Source: Halomontanus rarus (lineage in GTDB: Archaea; Halobacteriota; Halobacteria; Halobacteriales; Natrialbaceae). Taken from it: a stretch of DNA of 64,000 nucleotides. How positions within the stretch are numbered: the stretch's first letter is position 1; each line of letters begins with the position of its first letter. This document shows positions 35,747 to 42,546 of the stretch, in pieces. The DNA is taken from assembly GCF_017357405.1 (NCBI RefSeq), contig NZ_CP071597.1, positions 1,612,001 to 1,676,000 on the forward strand, read 5' to 3'. Under the pieces are notes generated by a model. The model did no database searches. It saw only the letters and a program-made list of their open reading frames with translations, and was not told the origin of the DNA. Made by a program: the position numbers and the translations under genes.

Positions 35747-37216
35747 ATGGGAGACTATAATCGTCCTCGAGACGGCGAACGGGTTCGATCGCGCGCGGAT
35801 CGAATACGAACGAAATCGACGCGACGGACGTTCATGCAGGCGACCGGTATCAGCGTCGGCGGACTCGCGCTGGGCGGGTTCATGGGATCGGCTGCGGCGG
35901 TCGACAACCCGACACCGCGACTGCACACCGACGGCAGGTGGATCGTCGATCCCGACGGAACCCGGGTCAAACTTCGGGGCTTCGCACCGGCCAGTCTGGA
36001 GTTCATCGACTACGACTGGTACCCGTTCACGGTCGAGGAAGTCCTCGAGCGTGCGACCGACGGGGAGCAGTGGCACCCCAATACGGTCCGACTACCGATC
36101 ACGGAGGACCCGGTCCACGAACAGGGGATGGACTACATCGTCGACGACCTCCTGCGGCCGGCGGTCGACCTGTTGGCCGACCGCGGCGTCTACGCCGTGA
36201 TCGACTTTCACCTCATCCGTCCGTACATCGACGCGATGGGGAACGCCGAGGGGATGGTCGAGGACGGCTGGGCGGACGACATAAGCGGTCTCGGATTCGA
36301 CGCGAACGTCCCGACGGACGACCTACTCGAGCAGTTCTGGAGCGCCGTCGCTCCGGAGTTCGCCGACGACGAGAACGTCCTCTTCGAGCTCTTCAACGAG
36401 CCTACGCTTCCGCTCACGTGGGCCGATTACGGCGAGTACGGCGCGGACGTCACCACCCGCGAGGAGTCGTGGCTACTCTGGCGCGACGCCGCCCAGCCGT
36501 GGGTCGATACGATCCGCGAACACGCCCCGGAGACGCCGATCATCATCGGCTCGCCCGACTGGACCTCCGAGACGCAGTTCGCCCCCGAGTATCCCTTCGA
36601 GGGCGAGAACCTGATCTACTCGGGCCACATCTATCCGCCGAACGGCCAGCCCGACGAGTTCGATCCCGAGTACGGTGCGCCCGCCGAGGACGTCCCCGTC
36701 ATCATCACCGAGTTCGGCTGGGATCCCGACGAAGCCGAGGACAGCGAGGGGTACGGCACGACCTCCGGGTGGGGAGAACCCGTCCGCGAGTGGATGGAAT
36801 CGTACGACAACATGGGCTGGTTCGCCTGGTGTTTCGACGATACCTGGGCCCCGACCTTCTTCGAGTCTCCCGACGAGGGCGTCGGCGAACCCTGGGAACT
36901 CAAGGACGGCCCCGAACAGTCCGGCGAGTTCGTCAGGCAGTGGCTCGAGGACACCCAAGACGACATGTTTCTCGGAGACGGTACCGGCGAGCCGGAGGGG
37001 CCGCCAGCGATCGACGGTACCCAACCCGCCGATACGACAGGTGACGGTCTCTCCAACGACTTCACCGGCAGCGGGTCGACGACGACCACCGACGTGAACG
37101 TCTTCTTCGAGAACGTCGACAACCCGGACGTCGCCGACTATCCCGAGTACTACGATTTCGACGGCAACGGTCAGGTGAGCGTCACCGACGTCGTCGAACT
37201 CTTCGACAGCCTCTGA
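35747..37216 (+). CDS. Secreted GH5 endoglucanase with dockerin
   Basis: The 489-residue protein has a compact architecture. A Tat signal (STRRTFMQATGISVGG, Arg26-Arg27) is followed by GH5 (about 55-405) and directly by a dockerin (about 429-489). GH5 landmarks are KLRGFAPASLEF, acid/base Glu218 in FNEP, QPWVDTIREHAPETP, SPDWTSETQFAPEYPF and nucleophile Glu322 in TEFGW. The catalytic domain is closely related to that of the 45326 protein. The start at 35747 (MGDYNRP) lies about 15 bp after 'taaaatatat', so if that is the TATA box the true start would be further downstream; an alternative TATA is 'gggtataaaatg' near 35672. The dockerin DNA is nearly identical to those at 25732, 37940 and 41757. 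Confidence 0.92.
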   Translation: MGDYNRPRDGERVRSRADRIRTKSTRRTFMQATGISVGGLALGGFMGSAAAVDNPTPRLHTDGRWIVDPDGTRVKLRGFAPASLEFIDYDWYPFTVEEVLERATDGEQWHPNTVRLPITEDPVHEQGMDYIVDDLLRPAVDLLADRGVYAVIDFHLIRPYIDAMGNAEGMVEDGWADDISGLGFDANVPTDDLLEQFWSAVAPEFADDENVLFELFNEPTLPLTWADYGEYGADVTTREESWLLWRDAAQPWVDTIREHAPETPIIIGSPDWTSETQFAPEYPFEGENLIYSGHIYPPNGQPDEFDPEYGAPAEDVPVIITEFGWDPDEAEDSEGYGTTSGWGEPVREWMESYDNMGWFAWCFDDTWAPTFFESPDEGVGEPWELKDGPEQSGEFVRQWLEDTQDDMFLGDGTGEPEGPPAIDGTQPADTTGDGLSNDFTGSGSTTTTDVNVFFENVDNPDVADYPEYYDFDGNGQVSVTDVVELFDSL

Positions 37217-37358
37217 GGCGCTCTCGCTCGAGCCGGCGAACCCGAAGACACCAACTGTTGACACACCTCATTTTGGCGATCGAATAGCATAATCGGACAC
37301 CTATTTATTGAGTTATAGATGTAGTTATTTTTATGGTCTAGAAGGTAGAGTATTCTGT

Positions 37359-38123
37359 ATGGTCGAAGAGCGAACCATCGTCAAGAGCGGACTCGCCGCC
37401 GGGGCTATCGGCCTCGCGGGCGCGGCCGCATCCGGTAGCGCGACAGCCCAGAGCGACGAACCGCTGCTCGTCGACGACTTCACGTCGTGGGCGGGCGAGA
37501 ACACTCTCGAGGAGTACTCGAGCGCGGGGGCGGTCGCCAACGGCGACGGCTCCGGAGCGGTCGTCGACGGTGCACTCCGGCTCGCGTACGACGAGGGGGG
37601 CTGGTTCCTCAGTAACGTTCGGCGGGACGTCTCCGGGTACACGCACCTCGAACTGGTCGTCCGCGGTGACGACGGTGGTGAAGAAGACGGGATTCAACTC
37701 GAGGTCGGGAGCGTCGAAGGGATGCTCTCGGAGCTAACCGACGACTCGATCGGCACGGAGTTCTCGACCGTCAGCGTCGACTTGCGGGATATCGGCGTCG
37801 ACCGGTCGTCGGTCGACGACATCTGGCTGACCTTCTGGCAGGCCGACAGCGGTGCGATCGAGATCGACGAGATTCGGTTCGTCGACGACTCCGGAACCGA
37901 GTCGGAGCCGCCGGCGATCGACGGGACCCAGCCCGCCGATACGACGGGCGACGGCCTGTACAACGACTTCACCGACAGCGGGTCGACGACGACCACGGAC
38001 GTGAACGTCTTCTTCGAGAACGTCGACAACCCGGACGTCGCCGACTATCCCGACTACTACGACTTCGACGGGAACGGTCAGGTGAGCGTCACCGACGTCG
38101 TCGAACTCTTCGACAGTCTCTGA
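37359..38123 (+). CDS. Secreted CBM-like jelly-roll protein with dockerin (no catalytic domain)
   Basis: This 254-residue protein has an N-terminal export signal (MVEERTIVKSGLAAGAIGLA) in which the twin arginine seems to be Glu-Arg; the 38275 paralogue has KRRTVLR at the same place. Residues about 32-176 are the jelly-roll domain shared with the scaffoldin C-terminus and the 38275 protein: WAGENTLEEYS, GWFLSNVRRDVSGYTHL, VVRGDDGGEEDGIQLEVGS, WLTFWQADSGAIEIDEIRFV. A dockerin (about 193-254) follows. With no enzyme domain it may add substrate binding to a complex. The start at 37359 was chosen because it begins the signal peptide; the frame is open to 37308. Confidence 0.85.
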   Translation: MVEERTIVKSGLAAGAIGLAGAAASGSATAQSDEPLLVDDFTSWAGENTLEEYSSAGAVANGDGSGAVVDGALRLAYDEGGWFLSNVRRDVSGYTHLELVVRGDDGGEEDGIQLEVGSVEGMLSELTDDSIGTEFSTVSVDLRDIGVDRSSVDDIWLTFWQADSGAIEIDEIRFVDDSGTESEPPAIDGTQPADTTGDGLYNDFTDSGSTTTTDVNVFFENVDNPDVADYPDYYDFDGNGQVSVTDVVELFDSL

Positions 38124-38274
38124 GGCGCTCTCGCTCGAGTCGGTGGGCCTTCGGTTCACGCTGTTCGCGTGTCTCCGAGAGTCCGGCGTAGCTTCGCACT
38201 CGACGTCGCAATAGAGACACATATTGTGTTGATCGATAATAATACTTATTAGATATAGTGTGCATTAAACGCCC

Positions 38275-40014
38275 ATGGTGAAACGAAGGACCGTCCTCAG
38301 GAACGGGATCGTGATCGGAACGGCCGGCCTGGTCGGGCTGGGTTCCAGCGGCACAGTCACAGTCGGTGCGGATCCGCTCGAGACCGACGACGAGTTGTCC
38401 GCGGAGACGTCGATAACCGTAAACCGGTTCGAGTCGGGGGCGTATCCGGGCCAGAACGAACTCGAGGAGTGGTCCGAACACGTCGCGTTCGAGGACGCCT
38501 CGATCGCGGACGGCGCGCTCCGACTCGAGTACGACGACGGCGGCTTTCTCGCGAGCAACGTCATGGACGACCTCTCGGAGTACTCCCACCTCGTGCTGGT
38601 CGTCCGCGGGGACGACGGCGGCGAGGAAGACGATATTCAACTCGAGGTCGGGAGCGTCGAGGGACTACTCTCGGAGCTGACCGACGACTCGATCGGGGCC
38701 GAGTTCTCGCCCGTGGTGGTCGATCTCGAGGAGATCGGCGTCGATCGCTCGTTCGTCGACGACGTCCAGCTCAACTTCTGGCAGTACGGCAGCGGCGCCG
38801 TCGAGATCGAGGAGATCGCGTTCGTCGGCGGGCTCGAAGAGAATCCGGGCGATCCCGGCGGTGGCACCGATATCACGGGCGAGACGACCCTCGACGAGTT
38901 CTATCCGGAACATCGGGAGGAAGACGTCCTTCGAGCATGGACCGAGTACATTCCGGGCGACCTGAGCAGCGGCCACGGGAGCGCAGGGTCGCAGGTCAAC
39001 TGGCCCGACGCGGAGAAGGCCGACGAGTTCGACGTCGATCTCGACATGATCGAGAACAGACACTCGAACGACGACGCCACGCTGACGTTCGACGATATGG
39101 GAACGCAGGCGCTCGGTCACGTCCAGCAGTACGAGGCCGAAGGCTTTCCCCGTCAGGCCAGCGCCAAGCTGTTGCCGCGCCTCTCCTTGCTCCCCGACGA
39201 GACCGAGGCGTTGACCTACCACAACGAGCCCCAGGAAGTCTGGGACGAGACCGCAGGTCCGATCGCGGCGACGAACGACCCCGATCAGCTCATTCAGGAC
39301 CCGTGGCCGCCGGACGCACGGAGCTACGAGCCCGATCAGGTCGCGATCCGCGACCGCGCCCACGACCAGCCCCAACACGAGGATCAGGAGGGGTGGACGA
39401 CGGCCGACAACCTCCCGGACGACCGGTACTACGACGACGACAATCCGATCCACGATATCGCGGACGGTATCCACCCCGCGACGGGCGAATCCCTCGGTGG
39501 CGACGGCTTCACCGCCAACGCACCGATGGAGGTCGAAGCGAAGATTCACGTCGAGAACGACGGTTTCTGGTATCAGGTTCTCAACTTCAAAAACGTTAGC
39601 AACGTGCCGTACTACCTCAACGCCGCGGTCATCATGTGGATCGGTCCCGCGGGCGCGAACGGAGACTTGCGAACCGGTCACTACAACAACGAGCAGCGTC
39701 CGCAACCGGGTTACGGCCACCCCCAGCGGGACATCATCGCCGTCTCCCACGACGAGGAACGCGCCCTCACTGCCTACGCGGTCCGTCTCGCCTTCCACGA
39801 CGAACCCTACAACATGCGGACGGCCTACCCGAACCAGCGCTGGGGTCTCGAGCAGGGAACGTCGAAACCCGAGGGGCACTTCGAGACGGCCGAGGAACGA
39901 CAGGAACTCGTCGACACGATGGCCGAGACCTGCCACGTCGAAATCGAGACCGACATGGACCGCAACGACGACCTGCTGGACGCCGTCAACCTGCGCAATC
40001 GGATGTCGAACTAA
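38275..40014 (+). CDS. Secreted CBM-like domain fused to an unrecognised C-terminal domain, no dockerin
   Basis: The 579-residue protein begins with a Tat-type signal (KRRTVLRNGIVIGTAG). Residues about 45-183 are the same jelly-roll domain as in the 37359 protein (EWSEHVAFED, FLASNVMDDLSEYSHL, VEGLLSELTDDSIGAEFS, LNFWQYGSGAVEIEEIAFV). After a Gly/Pro linker, residues about 200-579 form a domain I cannot assign. It is rich in His, Tyr and Trp: HGSAGSQVNWPDAEK, MIENRHSNDD, KIHVENDGFWYQVLNFKNVS, MWIGPAGANG, HPQRDIIAVSHDEE and CHVEIETDMDRNDD. It ends without dockerin or anchor. The immediate neighbour has CBM plus dockerin, so this may be a freely secreted partner; function is unknown. Confidence 0.85.
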   Translation: MVKRRTVLRNGIVIGTAGLVGLGSSGTVTVGADPLETDDELSAETSITVNRFESGAYPGQNELEEWSEHVAFEDASIADGALRLEYDDGGFLASNVMDDLSEYSHLVLVVRGDDGGEEDDIQLEVGSVEGLLSELTDDSIGAEFSPVVVDLEEIGVDRSFVDDVQLNFWQYGSGAVEIEEIAFVGGLEENPGDPGGGTDITGETTLDEFYPEHREEDVLRAWTEYIPGDLSSGHGSAGSQVNWPDAEKADEFDVDLDMIENRHSNDDATLTFDDMGTQALGHVQQYEAEGFPRQASAKLLPRLSLLPDETEALTYHNEPQEVWDETAGPIAATNDPDQLIQDPWPPDARSYEPDQVAIRDRAHDQPQHEDQEGWTTADNLPDDRYYDDDNPIHDIADGIHPATGESLGGDGFTANAPMEVEAKIHVENDGFWYQVLNFKNVSNVPYYLNAAVIMWIGPAGANGDLRTGHYNNEQRPQPGYGHPQRDIIAVSHDEERALTAYAVRLAFHDEPYNMRTAYPNQRWGLEQGTSKPEGHFETAEERQELVDTMAETCHVEIETDMDRNDDLLDAVNLRNRMSN

Positions 40015-40450
40015 CCTTTCGGCGGGAGTCCATCGCGGACTCGAGTCCGAATTCGGACCCGGATACCGTTCCCAGTTCTACATGGCTCTCTGCGGACCGT
40101 CCCGTTTCGAGAACCGAGAAACCGGTCTCGAGGGCGAACCTATTATATTTAAATGATTTTTTCCAGAAGAAAAATTTAACACGTCCTCTAAGTAATTTAC
40201 TGGGAGTGGCTGATCAAGCGACAGCAACCGGTACTGATACGCGGTGCGCTCTCGTCGCTGGATACCTCACCAACCGGAGAGGCGAACGTCGAACGGACGA
40301 CGGATGAGAAGATTACGAAGAGTCGATTCCGGATTCGGACCAATAGCGACCGGCGATCGATGCCGACTCGAGGTCCACACGACTGTCTGAGTAGCGACTC
40401 GTCGTGCTCTCCGGCACACGGAGCCACATCATCTCACAACATTACAGACG
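40015..40450. other. Intergenic region before the second mannanase
   Basis: About 435 bp without a recognised gene. Two overlapping palindromes at 40037-40058 follow the 38275 gene. An AT-rich zone at 40140-40200 ('attatatttaaatgattttt', 'agaagaaaaatttaac') contains the likely promoter of the 40451 gene. Confidence 0.45.
40037..40058. terminator. Overlapping palindromes after the CBM/unknown-domain gene
   Basis: GGACTCGAGTCC (40037-40048) and GTCCGAATTCGGAC (40045-40058) are both perfect palindromes sharing GTCC, so RNA could fold either way. They lie 23 bp after the stop codon. No T-run follows; the role is uncertain. Confidence 0.3.
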
Positions 40451-41941
40451 ATGACAGCAAACGATCACACGGACACAGACGCGGACGCACCGAGGAACAG
40501 GGACACGAACGCGCTGGCGACGGGTCGTCGACGCTTCATGAAGGCCGTCGGGGCCGGTGCGCTGGTCGGAACGGTCGGCCTCGGACCGGCGACAGGAGCG
40601 GCGAGTGCCGATATGGATTCGTTCGTCGAAACGGACGGGACGGAGTTCGTCGTCGACGGTGAACCGGTGTACTTCAGCGGGACGAACAACTTCTGGATTA
40701 CCGATCACTACTCGATGAGCGAACAGCGGATCGACGACTGCTTCCAGCTGTTCGCCGACCTCGGGATCGATCTCGTCCGAATCTGGGCCCACGGTGAGGC
40801 CAAAGAGGGGCCACTGGGCGTCCAGCCGGAACCCGGCCAGCACAACGAAGAGGCGCTGGCGCTCCACGATTACGTGATCGAGACGGCCAAAGAACACGGG
40901 ATCCGACTCATCGTGACGCTCGTCGACAACTGGGAGCACGAGGGCGGGATGCTCCAGTACGCCGAGTGGACCGGCGGGAGCACGCGCCATCACTTCTACA
41001 CGAATCAGGAGGCTCGGGACCTGTACACGAACCACGTCGAAACGATCGTCACTCGCGAGAACTCGATCTCCGGTGTCGAGTGGCGCAACGATCCCACTAT
41101 CATGATGTGGGAACTCGCCAACGAACCCCGACTCGAGGCCGACGATACCGATCAGGGCGAGCTCGACCGTGACACGGACGAGCACAAGGACATTCTCGGT
41201 GCCTGGTTCGCGGACATGTCCTCGTACATCAAATCACTCGACGACAACCACCTCGTCTCCACGGGTTCGGAAGGCCACTACTACGGTGGGTACGACGACG
41301 AGTACCCGTACGGCAATTGGGACGGCCAGTCGTACATCGACCACCACGCGATCGACACGATCGACGCCGCGTCGTTCCACTGGTATCCCGACCACTGGAA
41401 CATGGATCTCGATCACGGCACACAGTGGATCACCGAACACGTCGAGGATGCCCACCAGCAACTCGGTAAACCCGCGTATCTCGGCGAGTTCAACGTCAAC
41501 ATCGACAACGGTCTCGAGCGACGGAACGAACTCCTCGAGGAGTGGTACGCCACGGCCGACGAAGTCGACTGTAACGCCGTCTTGCCGTGGCAGATCGTGC
41601 TTGACGATACCGAGGACCACGACGGTTTCCAGCTCTATCGGGACGAGTCGGGCGACATCATCGAGAACTATTCGTCGATCGCCGCCGAAAAGAGCGGTGA
41701 CTCGAACGGTGGCTCCGGCGACGAGCCGCCGGCGATCGACGGGACCGTCCCGCAGGATACGACCGGTGACGGTCTCTCCAACGACTTCGACGGCAGTGGC
41801 TCGACGACGACCACGGACGTGAACGTCTTCTTCGAGAACGTCGACAACCCGGACGTCGCCGACTATCCCGAGTACTACGACTTCGACGGCAACGGCCAGG
41901 TGAGCGTTACCGACGTCGTCGAACTCTTCGACAGCCTCTGA
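40451..41941 (+). CDS. GH5 beta-mannanase-like enzyme with dockerin
   Basis: The 496-residue product has a Tat signal (GRRRFMKAVGAGALVG, Arg26-28) and a mannanase-type GH5 domain (about residues 55-415): FVETDGTEFVVDGEPVYFSG, TNNFWITDHY, MWELANEPR with acid/base Glu225, and LGEFNVN with nucleophile Glu346. It is the simplest of the three mannanase-like enzymes, with the dockerin (about 436-496) directly after a short Ser/Gly linker. The dockerin DNA and the first 40 bp after the stop are nearly the same as those of the GH10 gene, a sign of recent copying. Start at 40451, MTANDHTD. Confidence 0.92.
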   Translation: MTANDHTDTDADAPRNRDTNALATGRRRFMKAVGAGALVGTVGLGPATGAASADMDSFVETDGTEFVVDGEPVYFSGTNNFWITDHYSMSEQRIDDCFQLFADLGIDLVRIWAHGEAKEGPLGVQPEPGQHNEEALALHDYVIETAKEHGIRLIVTLVDNWEHEGGMLQYAEWTGGSTRHHFYTNQEARDLYTNHVETIVTRENSISGVEWRNDPTIMMWELANEPRLEADDTDQGELDRDTDEHKDILGAWFADMSSYIKSLDDNHLVSTGSEGHYYGGYDDEYPYGNWDGQSYIDHHAIDTIDAASFHWYPDHWNMDLDHGTQWITEHVEDAHQQLGKPAYLGEFNVNIDNGLERRNELLEEWYATADEVDCNAVLPWQIVLDDTEDHDGFQLYRDESGDIIENYSSIAAEKSGDSNGGSGDEPPAIDGTVPQDTTGDGLSNDFDGSGSTTTTDVNVFFENVDNPDVADYPEYYDFDGNGQVSVTDVVELFDSL

Positions 41942-41982
41942 GCGAGTCGGGCCAGCGACTCCTCGATCCACTCCGTTCGAAT
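41942..41982 (+). repeat. 3' element after the 40451 mannanase gene
   Basis: GCGAGTCGGGCCAGCGACTC continuing into CTCGATCCACTCCGTTCGAA aligns base for base with the element after the GH10 gene (25919 onward), with about eight differences. The fold is weaker here than in the 23489 and 25921 copies. Confidence 0.55.
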
Positions 41983-42546
41983 TGCGGTCTGCGATACGGG
42001 CTCGTGACTATTCTATTTAATTCGACTCGCGAAGCTATGCTTCGCGTCCTTCGACGGGCTGTGGCCCTCGAGCCAGCGAATTTCGAGGTTCTCCGTTCGG
42101 GCGCGTTTGAAAGAGCGGCGGGACGAACCCGACGAGAGCCGGATCGGATCACACTCGTTCGGTCGTCGGGTCCAGCGAAGACGAGTGTGACTGTCGAACG
42201 GACGTCGGTCAGGGAGAGCGTATCGACCCGCGTCACGTGTGGTTCTCGATCGATCACAGAGAGAACGGAGGCGCTGAATTATCACGCTTCATACACAGTA
42301 TTTATCGTAGCGTATCGTCCTAATATACGTTGAGTTGCGGAAGAAATGATAGGTGCGGCGGTACTGAGAGGGAGTGAACGCGACCCTGCTACCGGACGGC
42401 ACAAGGTCGGTGCAGTTGTCGTCTCGTCGTCACGGCGAGTCGCTCGGCGGTACTCGGATTAGTCGGACCGCGCGCTAATCAGCCAGTGCTCACACTCGTC
42501 ACCGAGATGCGTGAGAGCGGAACGAAACGGAGAACGGAACCCTACC
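41983..42546. other. Intergenic region before the third mannanase, with an orphan 3' element
   Basis: About 560 bp without an intact gene. It holds a perfect hairpin at 42028-42046 (CGCGAAGC, TAT, GCTTCGCG), then a sequence resembling the last codons of a dockerin gene and an orphan copy of the 3' element (42066-42100). Two AT-rich zones ('tattctatttaattcg' near 42008 and 'cacagtatttatcgtagcg' near 42293) could hold promoters. Confidence 0.45.
42046..42100 (+). pseudogene. Probable remnant of a lost dockerin gene end plus 3' element
   Basis: TTCGACGGGCTGTGGCCCTC parallels the TTCGACAGCCTCTGAG ending of intact dockerin genes, with the stop codon changed to TGG. It is followed directly by CTCGAGCCAGCGAATTTCGA and GGTTCTCCGTTCGG, the conserved 3' element. 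Nothing upstream remains recognisable. The call rests on short similarity. Confidence 0.35.
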
